Origin: Albula goreensis
Taxonomy: Eukaryota; Chordata; Actinopteri; Albuliformes; Albulidae
Length of the DNA stretch: 64,000 nucleotides
Direction of reading: 5' to 3'
Assembly (NCBI GenBank): GCA_022829145.1
Contig: CM040760.1
Span: forward strand, 24,030,602-24,094,601
Shown: piece by piece, positions 1 to 12,200 of the stretch
Numbering within the stretch: position 1 is the stretch's first letter
Layout: each line of letters opens with the position of its first letter
Position numbers and translations under genes: made by a program
The notes under the pieces: model-generated
Told to the model about the DNA's origin: nothing
Database searches by the model: none
The model's input: the letters and a program-made list of their open reading frames with translations, nothing else

Positions 1-994
1 GTAATGTCATGCATAATGTTGGTATCCCATAATGGGGAAATCCGTTGTTAAAAAACTTAAAAAAATATATTTAAATATTTAGACACATACCCAAAAAAAC
101 CAGTAATAATGTGCACATGATAAATAGATTTGGTGTTTTTTATTTGTATATATTACTTTAAAATCTTTTTGCTTTGACTAAAGTAAAGTATTCTTGTTGG
201 TTTAAACAGGGTCACAGTATTCAATGTGGCAGGGTTGTGCGGGGGTAAAATGTGAAAAAATAAAAATGCAATTACAATACTGTATTTTAAAAAACAACAG
301 AAACAGGAACTATCAAATAAAACTGACCATTAGCCATAATTTCCTAAACCTTTTCACAAGATTGTAGTCAGTATTAATCAATTAACATAATATTTACAAA
401 AATATATTAATGAATACTATTATAAATTAAAATAATTTAATGTGAATATTGAAATGATTTTGCTGGGATACTCTGAAGAAGCATTCTGTACTTGGACATG
501 AACTTGGACTAAACCTTTTTGGAATCTCAAAACAGTTTAGAACATTGATTTTGGATGTGAATGTAATCATTAACCTAATTATTAAAAGAGGCACCTAATT
601 TACAATATCGTTAGTCTGAAGTTTCTACAGCAGCAGTTTGACATTTCTAGCAATTTGACACTTATTGCAGATATAATATATTCTCCTCATGAAAAATATG
701 GAAAACATTTTTTTTTGACACCTCTGGATCAGAAATGATATAACTGCCACTAATGACTACACAAATTGTTGCTACATTGAACAGTGAATACAATCAAAAG
801 AGAAATCAGCTGGTTCTGTTTGACAGGCAGATGGTGTATATTTGCTCAACAAGCATCATCAGAAAGCGCACAACATCATGGAATGTCTTTGTGACATCAT
901 TACTTAGGAACATACGCTAAGGTGTGATCCCAGCTCAGTCTCCAACCAGATCTTCAGAGGACAGTGGTAAGGACAACTTGGATGGAAGAGGAAC
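1..994 (-). other. AT-rich 3' flank and likely 3' UTR exon of the minus-strand CEACAM-like gene
   Basis: On the minus strand a pyrimidine-rich acceptor (TTTGTTTCAG) ends at 995, so an untranslated exon probably starts at 994 and runs leftward. It pairs with a donor (CAG/GTGAGA) that lies only 15 bases after the stop codon of the preceding coding exon, too close to trigger nonsense-mediated decay. No convincing coding sequence is visible in 1-994; the sequence is very AT-rich. The polyadenylation site is not certain. Confidence 0.4.
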
Positions 995-1754
995 CTGAAA
1001 CAAACAAAAAAAAGAAGTTACTAAAAGAAGCTATGTTTATACATGTAATGAATAGAAATGAAAACAAAAGTGCAACAGAAGTGCTGTTGAGTGTCATAAA
1101 AAAACTAATTTCAGAGGCTATTTAAAAAAGAAAATATATACTACAGTCTAGTATCTATCTAGTATACATAAACTTATTTCCCCATATGGACTGTGACCAA
1201 CCTGAGCCTTATATTAGCAATTCAGAGTATCTGGCAGCTAATTGCTAATGTAAACCAAAATATAGCTTACACTCAGTCTAAATGTTTTTTTTTTTTAACT
1301 TAATCAAAACTCAGAAGTCATGAATGTATCACCCATGGCCCTTAAACAAACATTCAGCCGTTGACTGCAAATAAAGAACAGGATTACCCAATACTCCCAA
1401 TGGCTTCTGATGATTGTAGTGATTAATGCATGGTTAAACATCACAAATTAGGTCTGTCATAACCACCAAACCAATCATGATGAAAATCCACGCAAGATAG
1501 CTTTGGCAGAATTTTGCAGAACAGAGCAGCCTTAACTCATATGAACATGATGTCATAGGGGAGGATATGCAAATTAGGGTTGGCTGTGATGTCACAGTTG
1601 GCGACAATTCTGGAACTTTAAAATGATCACCCTTGAAACCAGCACAGAAACTGATTAATGTTCATACTTCCATATGAAAATACAGTTCAGATTGAAGACG
1701 GGCAAGAAAAAACGATATTACAGTGTTGTTTTCGTTTCTCACCTGTCAGACAAG

Positions 1755-1849
1755 CTAGGCTCCACCGCCGATGAGCCCAAGCCCCGCTAAAGCTAAGATG
1801 ATGACCCCAGCAGCAGCTCGCAATGACACAGAATGAGAGTATCCGGTCA
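1755..1849 (-). CDS. C-terminal hydrophobic exon (GPI-anchor-like signal) with stop codon
   Basis: The acceptor CCCACAACAG is followed, in phase 1, by codons for TGYSHSVSLRAAAG and then VIILALAGLGLIGGGA and TAG. The hydrophobic run reaches the last residue and no basic cytoplasmic anchor follows, which is the pattern of a GPI transamidation signal, with small residues before it as possible attachment sites. A tail-less transmembrane protein is the alternative. Confidence 0.65.
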
Positions 1850-4800
1850 CTGTTGTGGGCATGGAAAGGGAACACACCAGTGAAAATGGATCAACAAACT
1901 ATATTTACTCTTTACTATTTACTCTACACAACAGTGAAATCACAGCATGCATATGAAGTAAATGCTGAAAACACTTTCACTCATCAGTGTTTTACACACT
2001 TACATTAGCTGCAGGATGTGCCAATGTGAGTTTCTTGGTAAGGAAAAAAAGAACACATAACATACAAGAAAAGAATGTGTTCGGGGGTGCATACTGCATA
2101 GTAACTCTTTAGTATTCCAAATCAAGTATGAAACCAATGAAATGGATATAAATGGAGAAGATGCAACAAAGGTAAATATATAACCATTTATAGCATTAGA
2201 AAAATGAAAAAGGAACTTAAACAGGCTAAATTGCAACACAGGTTCTGTCATTGAATATGTAAAATACAGGTTATTCTAGAAAATAACAAAATTTAAAAAA
2301 TCAGCTGTAACTGTCTCACTTTTCACTTGCAGGTAGTGCTCGGCAGACACCTCCAGTCCAGTGACACCATTACTGGCTACACAGGTGTAATTCCCAGCAT
2401 CGTCAAGGGTGAATTTTTTTATGGTTAAAGTGCTTTCCTCTGCCCTCTTGGTTCCATTCAACAGCCATAAAAAGGTAGCAGGAGGTATAGATGCAGCGCT
2501 GCACTTTAACGTCACTGTTGCGTTGACCTCTGCTGTGCTTTCTCCTGGGTTTTCCCATTTATAACAACATCCTGTGGTCCGTCTGTAACAGAGCACAACC
2601 AACAAGTTTTACCATGAGTAATATGGCTCAAGGCAGCAGGCTAACTAGATAGGTAATTTTAACGAAACACTAGGCAGCTTTCTAAGCAGTTAGACAGCCT
2701 TATTAAATTGGGAGGATGTTGTCTCCTAGGTCCTCACACTGACATGTATTGGAAAGCATGCATTCAGTCTAGCGCGCAACAGTCAAAGGCACCCTCCAAT
2801 CATTTTTTTCCCTTAAAAACTGATCTCTTGTCAATAACAATAGGTGTCATATGTTTTTTTTTTTCCCCAGCAATATTTCAATTGAAACTATTATAATACT
2901 GCATTTAAAGATGCTCCACTTTTACACTCATCAACAGATTCAGGTCATGAATATTCAGTTAGAAACTTTACTTAACACTGCCCCAACCTCTGTTCCTGGG
3001 CTTGTAACTACCACAATGTTGAACCATTGTTGAACTACACCCAGCCAGCCTTGTACTCACAGTTTGACAGTCAGGGTGTAGCTGGCAGTGTCTGTGCTCA
3101 CAGGGTTGGAGAGCCTGCACTGGTATTCTCCATTATCAGAGCTCTCTACAGGGCTAATGGACACAGAGCTCTTGTCCTCAGAGAAGGTGATTCTGTTGCT
3201 AGGAGACAGAGGTTGATCACCCTTCAGCCACTCCCAGGAGATGCTGGTGCCAGCAGCTGCCTGACAGCTCAGGTTGGCAGAGCTGTTACCTGCTATCAGT
3301 GGTTCTGAGGGGCCAGTGATTTCAGCACCAGAGATCTTCTCTACAGACAGAGGAGAGAGGACAGGGTTACACACACTGTGCACAGTCAACTACCTATAAT
3401 ACTTCAAGGAAGAAGAAGCTCCATGTTATCCATGCCATGTTGACATCCTGTACATAGAAATGTGTTATGGGGAGATGCAGGTGTGCATATGTGTGTTCCT
3501 CTGTGTGCACTCACATGTGTCCACACAATCAGTCAACTCTAAGGCACCCTTGATAAAGATGAACAAAAAGGCTGTATAAAAAATAATATTGGTACTGGAA
3601 CATATTGTACATTCCCAGCATGTGGAATATATTGTACTTTATTAATGATTCAATGGAATCAAACAAAATACCACAGTTTTTCAAATTATACATTTCACAA
3701 TTATTGACACCCACATTTTAGTACTTGCGACCGCCTCTGATGACAAGGATAACATAAATTCACTTTTATGTAATATAATATGTTTAATGGGGTGGAGAAT
3801 TCATACACCATATACAACATCTCACCCAAAATAGTGAGGCATAACACTGCTCCCCTTAGACTCCAAGCACAAGATCAAATATCTGTACTGATATACTACT
3901 TATCATAGCACTCTTTTCAAACACACTCAATGTTGATATCCAGCATATAAAACTGGGGGATGAAAAATAGCGACTTCCTTACTACAAACATATCAATTAT
4001 GAAGCAACTATTGTATACAATCTATCATATCTTAATACATTATATTTATGCATCAAAACACTTGTGTATACACATCCCCCACACTGTAAAAAATGATTAA
4101 ATAAGTGTTGCACCATATTACTATTATTATTATTACTGTAAAGAAACAGTTTTTTTCTTCATGGTCCTCAGATTCTGCCATGGAGGTCAACAACTTGTGG
4201 CATGGACATACATCAGAGAAATTAAAAGGTAACGTGCATTGTGGGTACTATGCTAATTTGAATGAAGTGCAGTGTAGTGTCAAATATTTAATCATTTGAC
4301 CTTAAACAACCTGACAAAAACTATGGGAACCACAATTTTGAAACACGCTAAGGACCAATAAATTGGTGTCATGCTTTCTTTTACAGTACCTGTCATCATT
4401 TGTTCTCTATTTTATAAGTTCAAAAAAGTTATGCTATGAAAGACAACATTTCAGTATTTCATCCAGCCCCAAATTTAGCCAAACAGTAAATAAAATAATG
4501 GCTTAAGTTTACAGTGGTACGGTTTACAGTGTCTTTCCAGTTTGAGTAATTTCTAAGTTGCATGAAACTAGACAAACCAATTACTGTGTTCTCACTCTAC
4601 ACGTTCCATGTAGGTTCACTAGTCAGTAACTAAACTTAAGATGGATGAACCTAACAGGCCCATTACTGTAGCTATTTCAATTTATACTCACCATACACAT
4701 TAAGTACAGCGCTATCAGTCAGTGTTTCAGGTTTGCTTGTTATCAGGGTCACTGTGTATGTCCCGGTGTCTCCCAGTGTGATCTGTTTCAGCTCCAGAGA

Positions 4801-6594
4801 CCCAGTGAAGCTGTTCACACTGACTCTGCCCTCATACCCAGGTCCTTCATTGGCAACACCAGAGGAAACACTAATTACAAGTGCAGATCCAGAGCCACCA
4901 TCAAAATTCCAGATTATTGTTGGGATCGGTCCCTCTGAACTGATGATTGTGTTGAATGTTACATTCCCTCCTACTGCTCCATTCACAGGTCCCGGTGGTA
5001 GGACAGCATGACCAGAACAGAGGCCTGGAAGGGAATAAGGGAAGAATGTATGCATATGTACACATATGAAGAGTGAACCATCTCTACAAATTTGCAATAA
5101 TTTGAATAATAAACAAAAAACATAACCTCCCAATATTGGACTGATCAATGTTACAACGCATTGTTCTATATTGACTCTGTCCTGGCTGCTACCTTGGCCA
5201 GGTCTCTGTTGAAAAGGAGATTCTGGATCTCATTGAGGTTCATTCTGGTTAAATAAAGGTTAATGACTCGGTTTAAAACTTCTGTGCTTCCCTACCAAGC
5301 TGTTAAGGGGACACCCCAGCATATTGTCAAATGATTTTCAAAATCTGTATTCCTGCCAGACCTCTCCACTCTGCTTCCTGAGGACACCTGGTTTCGCTGC
5401 CTCATGTCTGCTGTCGTTTCTGACCATCTTCAAGCGCAGACTGAAGACTCATCTCTTCTGGATGCACTTCTCCCTGTCCTCTTTTACTCGGCCATATTTG
5501 TTCTATTTCATCTAGTGTTGTTGTTTTTTCCTCTACAGGTTTTTTTTTTTTTACAGGGTTCATCTCCAATACAATGTTGTCAATTCTGGAACTTGGGATT
5601 TCCCTCCAGGACTTTTGGCACTATTGTCCTATCTATAAATTTTGTGTTGTATGTTGCTGTGGATAAGAGTGTCTGATAAATATCTGCAATATAATGTATT
5701 GAATCTTCCAGTATAATCAAGGTTATTCTGTTTGTGAATTCTTCTGTGGACAGTAGTCAGTGACACATCCATGCCTACCCTGACAAGTGGTTTTGATCTG
5801 TTGGACACGTGTTTGGGGTTTTTTCATTTGTTATGGTGAGAATTCTTTGGCAACAACTGTAGAGGTCCTTCTTAGCTTATCAAGCCCTTTGTGATTACTG
5901 ATGTCACCAGTGCTCTCCTTCATCTTACTGAAGGCCCAAACTGTTAATTTTGGTAAGCCTAAGCTTACATAAACAAAAGAGACAAGAGAGAGATGAACTA
6001 GAAGTTCAAACCATCCATTTTAGTTGACTTAATACTTTTAAATTGACAGCATTTCATATGTGCCTGGAAGACTCAATTTGACCACAATTAACTCCTCATT
6101 CCTCAAAGAGGAAGCACATGCAGTTAGACCACAGGATGTGACTTAACCTTTACAGGACAAGCCATTTTAGACGACTTTGTCTAACCGTTTTAGAGATATT
6201 GTGTTCTCTTACAAACGAATTGCGTTGATCTTAGATTTAAAAAGATAATAAACATTACATTCTGCGATCAAGCAAGTGGTTAATATCCATTAAAATGTCA
6301 ACTTAGTTTCCATCGCTATATTTGACTCGTATTGAATAGTAGTAGTGAGTATACATTTCTTTCGACGGGACACTATTTCGACATATTCTACAATCATTTA
6401 ATGCACGGTAATTGCATATTCTACAATAATTTAATGTACGGCAATTGCTGAATAGCTAATCAAATCTGAAAATATTCAGCCATTGAAGTATACCAAAACC
6501 CGGAAACAAAATAAAAGCAAATTTGTCGAATAGTTGAAAGATATCTACCTGTAGTTAGAAGGACAACTGCAGTGAAGAACGCACCGGTCATCAT
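1755..6594 (-). CDS. CEACAM-like Ig receptor, tail-less (probable GPI-anchored form), 5 coding exons
   Basis: Seen: coding exons on the minus strand at 6594-6549, 5024-4692, 3340-3061, 2582-2320 and 1849-1755 join to one open frame of 339 codons including the TAG stop (338 aa). Order: signal peptide (MMTGAFFTAVVLLTT), V-type Ig domain (about residues 16-126), two C2/I-type Ig domains (127-307), and a C-terminal hydrophobic stretch ending IGGGA-stop with no cytoplasmic residues. Known: a cysteine-free N-terminal V domain followed by C2 domains is the CEACAM plan, and several mammalian CEACAMs are GPI-linked. Inferred: a GPI-anchored cell-surface adhesion or decoy receptor. Odd: exon 3 is 280 bp and exon 4 is 263 bp, so exon 3 leaves in phase 2 and about 15 residues after the junction are read out of the family frame. 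It could be a late-stage pseudogene, but no uncorrected stop is seen. Paired divergently with the plus-strand gene starting at 15045. Confidence 0.8.
2320..2582 (-). CDS. Membrane-proximal Ig domain exon, minus-strand gene
   Basis: Encodes VNATVTLKCSAAS, LWLLNGTKRAEESTL and DDAGNYTCVASNGVTGL, a C2-type domain. Acceptor CTGTTACAG, donor GAAAA/GTGAGA. In the ancestral phase the first codons would read YGPQDVVING, the usual CEACAM inter-domain start, but that frame soon hits a stop. Entry in phase 2, as supplied by the preceding exon, leads into the domain. The exon is 263 bp against 264 in the plus-strand paralogue. Confidence 0.75.
3061..3340 (-). CDS. C2/I-type Ig domain exon, minus-strand gene
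   Basis: Encodes EKISGAEITGPSEPLIAG, the B-strand LSCQAAAG, the C-strand WEWLKG and the F-strand DNGEYQCRLSNPVS: a canonical two-cysteine Ig domain. Acceptor CTGTCTGTAG, donor AAACT/GTGAGT. At 280 bp it is one base longer than a multiple of three. The extra base is near the 3' end (GTCAAACT here, GTAAACT in the plus-strand copy at 26341-26616). Confidence 0.82.
4692..5024 (-). CDS. V-type (CEACAM N-like) Ig domain exon, minus-strand gene
   Basis: A 333-bp exon, phase 1 in and out, with a CCTTCCAG acceptor and a TATG/GTGAGT donor. It encodes GLCSGHAVLPPGPVNGAVGG and continues to the conserved F-strand DTGTYTV and the ending LNVYG. It has no B/F-strand cysteine pair, as in CEACAM N domains. 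It differs from the plus-strand copy at 16786-17118 by about half a dozen bases in total, at least three of which change an amino acid. Confidence 0.88.
5320..5700 (+). mobile_element. Non-LTR (LINE-type) 3' remnant in intron 1 of the minus-strand gene
   Basis: A plus-strand reading gives FKRRLKTHLF, a phrase I recognise from repeated sequences in fish genomes, followed by an untranslated stretch and a 'gctgtggataagagtgtctgataaa' tail typical of fish LINE/SINE 3' ends. The clade (L2/CR1-like) is only a suggestion. Confidence 0.4.
6549..6594 (-). CDS. Signal-peptide exon of the minus-strand CEACAM-like gene
   Basis: Two adjacent ATGs (6594 and 6591 on the minus strand) open MMTGAFFTAVVLLTT, a short signal peptide. 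The exon ends in phase 1 at a CAG/GTAGAT donor, as in the plus-strand paralogue. No acceptor-linked upstream coding exon is needed. Confidence 0.75.
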
Positions 6595-7105
6595 GATTGA
6601 TGTAGACATCCAGCCTGCCTTTTGGTCTCAGGAGAACTATGATGTGGGAAAAGCTGCGCTTTACTTTAAATAGGACCATTCAATGACGTCTCATCTCATA
6701 AACTTCGCACAGAGGAAGTAAACGAGCGAAAACGTTACAACGCAACGGACACGTTTAGACTCAAACACTACCATATCTCAGTTCAGTAATCAGTCTTTAT
6801 TTATCTTAACCCATGTGACCATCTTTTCTTTGGGGAAACCTTGCCGAACAGCAGAAATTATGAAAAATATACACTGAAGTTACAGGACACAGACACAAAA
6901 TGAGCACGGCTAGTCCATAAGAAAATGCCGTAAAGGCAACTATTAATGCCCACAGAATACAGTGTCCTACTGAGAAGACTAACGCAATTACAGTGTTTTT
7001 TTTTTTTTTTTACATATCATTCCACACCCATTGCGTTTAAAAGGAAACACTGTTTTCCAAGATATGAGGATGCCCTATGGATATGCAAAAACAACTTCTA
7101 CAGGG
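6595..7105 (-). promoter_or_regulatory. 5' flank and promoter region of the minus-strand CEACAM-like gene
   Basis: This is the ~500 bp upstream of the start codon on the minus strand. An ETS/PU.1-like motif (AGAGGAAGTA, 6711-6720, plus strand) and a half-CRE (TGACGTCT, 6683-6690) are visible. No clear TATA box was found at a conventional distance. The motif matches are short and may be chance. Confidence 0.3.
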
Positions 7106-7310
7106 GGTGTTTCAGAAAGCAGGTTTATCAAAAAACCCGAGTTTGTTAACGGAAATCTGGGGTTTTCGGTTTCAAACAGCGAGATCAGACGGAAATTTCG
7201 GTTCTGAAGCTAAGATGCTCAGGAGCAGGTTTACTTAAACTTAATCCCGAATTACTCATCAGAACACGTGTCAAGCCTGCAGCATTTAGGTAGCACATAG
7301 TTGTCGGACT
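7106..7310. repeat. Interspersed DNA-transposon-like repeat fragment
   Basis: The opening GGTGTTTCAGAAAGCAGGTT, then repeated 'ggttttcggtt'-type phrases, resembles a non-autonomous DNA transposon (Harbinger or ISL2EU type) common in fish. The opposite terminus was not identified, so the boundary on the right is approximate. Confidence 0.35.
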
Positions 7311-7689
7311 TGGCGTGCCCTATTCTTGTCAAACCTATCGATAATGAAGGTCAAATAATTCTTAGATCTTTACGTCGTGATTAGACACTGATTAGACATC
7401 TTACGTTCCCTGGTCATTATCCTTTCGAAATTAATAATTTATTTGAGAAACATTCTCCAGCCTCACTTTAAAACGTTACCGTAGTTCGGTACCACTTTTA
7501 TAAACTGTACCGAATTTTTGCATTTATTTAAAACATCGAAAATGTAGACACATTAGCAAGGCAACCGTTGTTGCTATTACTATCTCTGTTCTGCTCTGTG
7601 AAAATAATGTGATGCTGCCCTCACCGTTACAAAAGTGTTGCAGTGGCCAAGCACCGTCCGTGACTTACTGCGGTCAAATCAGCCGCCTA

Positions 7690-7971
7690 GTTATTTCCCC
7701 CTGCACGTACACGTGCGTTATTATGGTAATAAGGTTTTTAATTTGGAAGAACTCCGGAATGACAAATCACGGATAACTGTCGCTTTAAAAAAATACGCTA
7801 TTTATCGTTCTAAATGCCAAATCAATTGCACTGGCTCTGAATTTCCAGAACAATTCACTATGGAATTTCAAAATAAAAAATAAAAGCCTGGTATTACACA
7901 CCAAAACAAGATGTTCTATTAAAGAAAATACTGCAAGAAAAGTATCTGTTTCCAATCATTAATTACACTTC
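7690..7971 (+). repeat. Left arm of an old palindromic (foldback) repeat
   Basis: The sequence, including CATCAAAACAAGATG-like and GAATTTCAAAATAAA blocks and a TGCACGTACACGTGC block, reappears in reverse complement at about 12575-12830. A Ty3/gypsy element sits between the arms. The arms have diverged with many small indels. Confidence 0.6.
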
Positions 7972-7976
7972 ATACA

Positions 7977-8197
7977 TGTTCTAGTGTGGCTTTTGTATTC
8001 TGTTGCAGTTGAAGACCGATAGAGGGTGCACCTGTATTGGGTATCCAATGATTAGGCAGTGTGAGTGTGTGCAGTAAGGCATGCTAGATGGTACCAACAG
8101 GTTGGTCATGTGTGATGCCGTGATGGGTCCTGCAAATAAAGTGAGTTCCACTAAATATCTGTTCCACTTCTATTAATTGATATCCGACGATATCATA
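7977..8197 (+). repeat. 5' LTR of the Ty3/gypsy element
   Basis: Starts TGTT and aligns throughout with 12219-12434. It contains 'gcaaataaagtg', a possible polyadenylation signal, near 8132-8140. Confidence 0.88.
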
Positions 8198-8199
8198 TA

Positions 8200-8213
8200 T
8201 GGCGACGAGGATG
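8200..8213 (+). other. Primer binding site, tRNA-Ser type
   Basis: TGGCGACGAGGATG starts two bases after the 5' LTR and is complementary to CCA plus the 3' end of a vertebrate tRNA-Ser(GCT), as I recall that sequence. Confidence 0.7.
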
Positions 8214-8363
8214 AAAGCCTGAAGTGATCAAGTTATGACTACGGGTGCACTGCTGGCTGAGTTAACAAGTGACCTGAAGCTAGGTTAGTGCTAACAGTCT
8301 GTGAACTATAGACGTTGTGCCGACAGCTTGAAGAAAGCTGGGCGCTCTCTGTAGTGAAGAACC

Positions 8364-9095
8364 ATGGCTGCCACGGTGGGGTCGGTGTCTCCTTTTGATA
8401 GCAAGTCACAGACTTGGGAAGAGTACTGCGAGATTTTGGACCACTTCTTCGTGGCGAATGACTCTGACAATGAAGAAAACAACCGAGCTGTGCTGGTAAG
8501 TGGCGTGGGCGCGCAGACATATGCACTGATGAGAAACCTGCTCAGCCCCGAAAAACCGGGAGATAAGTCATACAGTGACCTGGTAAGACTGTTGAGGAAT
8601 CATTTTCACCCTAAACCCAGTGAAATAATGCAACGATGGAAGTTCAATACAAGAAACAGAAAGTCTGACGAGACTGTGGGTGACTATGTGGCAGAGCTGA
8701 GAAAGCTAGCGCAGGACTGTAATTATGGGGGATCTTTGACGGTGATGCTGAGAGACCATCTCGTGTGCGGTATAAATGGCGACAGGATTCAGCGGAGGCT
8801 ACTGTCGGAGGATGGATTGACTTTTGACAAAGCCCTCAAGTTTGCACAGGCCATGGAGGCGGCAAACAGACACATTGTTGACTTGCATGGCATGAAAGAG
8901 CAGGGCAAATGCCGTGCAGCGCTCTGTCAACAAGGTGAACGATGCGCGTTAAAACCTCAGCGGGACATGAGGAAATGTTACAAATGTGGCGGAGACAGCC
9001 ATTTGGCTAAGGACTGCAGGGTTGCCAACGAGATGTGCCACAGTTGTTGTAAAGTGGGACACATAAAGAGGGCCTACATGATGAAACCAGGGTGA
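8364..9095 (+). mobile_element. gag region of the Ty3/gypsy fossil
   Basis: Encodes a retrotransposon capsid-type protein opening MAATVGSVSPFDSKSQTWEE, with a central SDETVGDYVAELRKLA block typical of Ty3/gypsy Gag and a C-terminal zinc knuckle (CYKCGGDSHLAKDC). Confidence 0.85.
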
Positions 9096-9153
9096 AAGGA
9101 AAAGTCTAAGCACCTTAAAAGGGAGAAATGCAGGCAAGGACAAAGCTCATTTC

Positions 9154-9620
9154 ATGCAAGAGGAAGGGGGTGATGGTGATAGTGAGGATGTTTCCACTAT
9201 GTATCACATGAAGGACAGTGTAATGACCATGTACAACATAAATGAAGAGATAGTCATTCCCAGAGAAGAGCCTATAAAAAAAGAATTAAAAGTCAATGGG
9301 AAAAATGTAACCTATGAGGTAGATACAGGCTGTGGGTACACCATTATGTCAAAGAGGGCATTTCACAAGCTTTTCAGTGATAGTGACCCAGACTAGCCAA
9401 GTGCAGGATAAAACTGAGAACATATGGTGGCCATAAAGTGCCCAAGCGACAAAGGTCAAAGTTGAACACAAAGGCATTGCTAAGATGTTAGCAGTAGTGG
9501 TTGTCAAAGGTTCGGGAACAAGTCTACTGGGATGAGGTTGGCTTAAAGCTCGCAAAGTGGACTGGCAACCTGTACATAAGATAGAGGACAGAGAAAACAC
9601 CCTACAGGAAGTACTTTCAA
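9154..9620 (+). mobile_element. Protease region of the Ty3/gypsy fossil
   Basis: An aspartic-protease-type active-site phrase (VDTGCGYTIMS) lies near 9319-9351, just downstream of gag. The remainder of the region is degraded. Confidence 0.65.
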
Positions 9621-9631
9621 GGCATTAAGCA

Positions 9632-10640
9632 GTGTTCAAAGCAGAGCTTGGGATGTTAAAAGGCTTCACTGCAAAAACACATGTAGCTAGTGATGCCACA
9701 CCCTGTTTCTATAAGCCAAGGTCAGTGCCTTTTGCAATGAAAAAGAAAGTAGAGCAAGAGATAAAGGCTCTTAGAAGAGAAAATCATAGAGCCAGTGAAG
9801 TTCTCAGAATGGGCTGCACCCATTGTACCAGTCTTAAAACCAGGCTCCAGAGAGAGAATTTGTGGGGAGTATTAACTCACAGTAAACAAAGTGTCACCTA
9901 TTGAGCAGTACCCCATTCCAAAAATTGAGGACATGATAGCCTGTCTAACAGGAGGAGAGACATATACCAAGTTAGATATGAGCCATGCATATCAGCAGAT
10001 TGTACTGGATGAGGAATCATGAAAATATGTCACAGTGAACACACATAAGGGACTGTTCACATATACCTTTTGGGGTGAACTCCAGCCCAGCCATCTTTCA
10101 GCATACCATGGAGGGTGTGCTGCAGCGATTGGCAGATGTCACAGTGTATGTTGGACGACATTATTCTAACAGGAAAAGATAATAAAGATCACCCGCAAAC
10201 ACTAGATCAAGTACTGCAGCAATTGGATGATGCAGGACTTCACTTAAAGAGGAGCAAGTGTGAGTTTATGGAGACAGAAGTGACATTTTTATGACATCGA
10301 GTGGACAAGGCAGGGTTGCATCCCTTGCTAACAAAGGTGAAAGCTGTTCAGGAGGCCCCCACTCCCACATCAGTAACAGAGCTAAAAGCTTATTTGGGAC
10401 TGTTGAACTTCTACAATAAGTTCCTGCCAAACCTGTCGACATTACTGGCACCTATGCACAAATTGTTGAGGAAGGATGAACTGTGGTCTTGGGGACCTGA
10501 GCAAAAAAAATCTTTCAAGCAATCAAAAGAACTTTTGCAATCCATATGTATAGAGCAGGTAAAAACAATGGTAATGCTGACGCTCTTAGTCGTCTCCCAC
10601 TTCCAGAGGCACCAAGTGTTTAAGCACCAGAGGAACATGT
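9632..10640 (+). mobile_element. Reverse transcriptase and RNase H region of the Ty3/gypsy fossil
   Basis: Recognisable pieces include the palm-domain phrase YTKLDMSHAYQQIVLD (about 9964-10011) and the connection-domain block LKAYLGLLNFYNKFLPNLS (about 10381-10437). The region is degraded. Confidence 0.75.
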
Positions 10641-10872
10641 GTTAATGTTGGAGCAGGAGCATCCACCACTGATCACTTCAGAACAGCTTAAAAAATGGAC
10701 AGCTAAGGATCCTATACTCTCACGAGTACATGAGTATGTGCTGAGAGGATGGCCAAAGAATCAGGACAGAGACTTTGTACCTTACCAACAAAGACAACAT
10801 GAGCTGAGTGTACAGGATGGCTGTGTGCTGTGGGGAGCCCGCATTGTGATACCGGATAGGGGATGAGCTCCC

Positions 10873-11754
10873 ATGATGGAAAAGTTACACCAGTCACATC
10901 CGGGAATGAGCTGCATGAAAGGCCTGGCACGAAGTTACTTGTGGTGGCCACACATGGACAATGACATAGAGAATAAGGTAAAGTTATGCTCCACATGCCA
11001 AGAACACAGAGAGGCACCTGCTTGCGCACCACTCCACCCCTGGGAGTCGCCTGAGAAGCCATGGAGGAAGCTCCACATAGATTATGCAGGTCCCTTTATG
11101 GATAAAATGTTCTTAGTCATTGTGTATGCACACTCAAAGTGGTTAGATGTATATCCAGTAACATCAGCTACAGCCAACACACTAAATTGCTTGAGAAACA
11201 GTTTCAGCACACATGGTATCCCACTAATGATTGTGTCTGACAATGCTCAGTGTTTTGTCAGTGAACAAACCAAAGATTTCTTTACACAAAATGGAATCAC
11301 ACATGTCACATCAGCACCGTACCACCCTTCATCCAACGGCTTGGCAGAAAGGGCCGTACAGACTTTTAAAGAACTCATGAAAAAGAGCAGCGGTGACACA
11401 TTGGAGACAAGGTTAAATAGGGCTCTGTTTAGCTATCGCATACCTCCACAGTCAACTAATGGACTTTCACCTGCCAAGATGATGATGGGTCGGAAGTTGA
11501 GGTGTACACTGGATCTCATACACCCCAATTTGAGACAAAAGGTTGAGTCCAAACAAGCAAGCCAAAACAAACATGCAGAAGAGTGCAACCTTGTAGCAGG
11601 AGACTCTATCTATACCAAAAACTATGGATGTGGACCTAAATGGGTACCAGGACTGATACAGGAGATCACGGGACCAGTTTCTTACACAGTGCTTCTGGGA
11701 AATGGTAAAGGTGTCAGGAGACTCGTAGATCAACTGTTCAGCAGACAGGAGTAA
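10873..11754 (+). mobile_element. Integrase region of the Ty3/gypsy fossil
   Basis: Shows an N-terminal HHCC zinc-binding module (HQSHPG ... CSTCQ), a catalytic core (DYAGPF, VSDNAQCF, SSNGLAERAVQTFKE) and a C-terminal basic region. It is the longest open piece of pol in this element. Confidence 0.85.
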
Positions 11755-12200
11755 GATCTGCCCGTTCTGATACCAGATTCTACACTTGAGGAGTATGTGG
11801 TACCTCCAACAGTGACCAACATAGGGCCACAGGACACAAGTACTACACAAGTGGATGACAAAGCTTCCCCTACGGTGAAGCAAAACAAGGACAACAGCAC
11901 ATCTGGTGGTTCACCCACTAAGGAGTTGTTCAGATCTCAAAGAAACAGGAGACCACCAGCCCATATGAAAGATTTTGTTGTGAAGTAAAAGGCATGTTTA
12001 AGATGCAGAGAAAAGATTGTGTTTTCTTTAAGTTATACAGTAATAGGGTAATAGGGTAGTTATACAGTAAAAAAAACTAACCTTTGACCTCATTTCCTTT
12101 ATCACATTTTGGGCTGAGACTTAAAAAACAAAAAGAATGCTTTTCTGATTTATCATAGTTATGTTGTGTTAGATTACATGCAAACTATGGTGTTGTTTGA

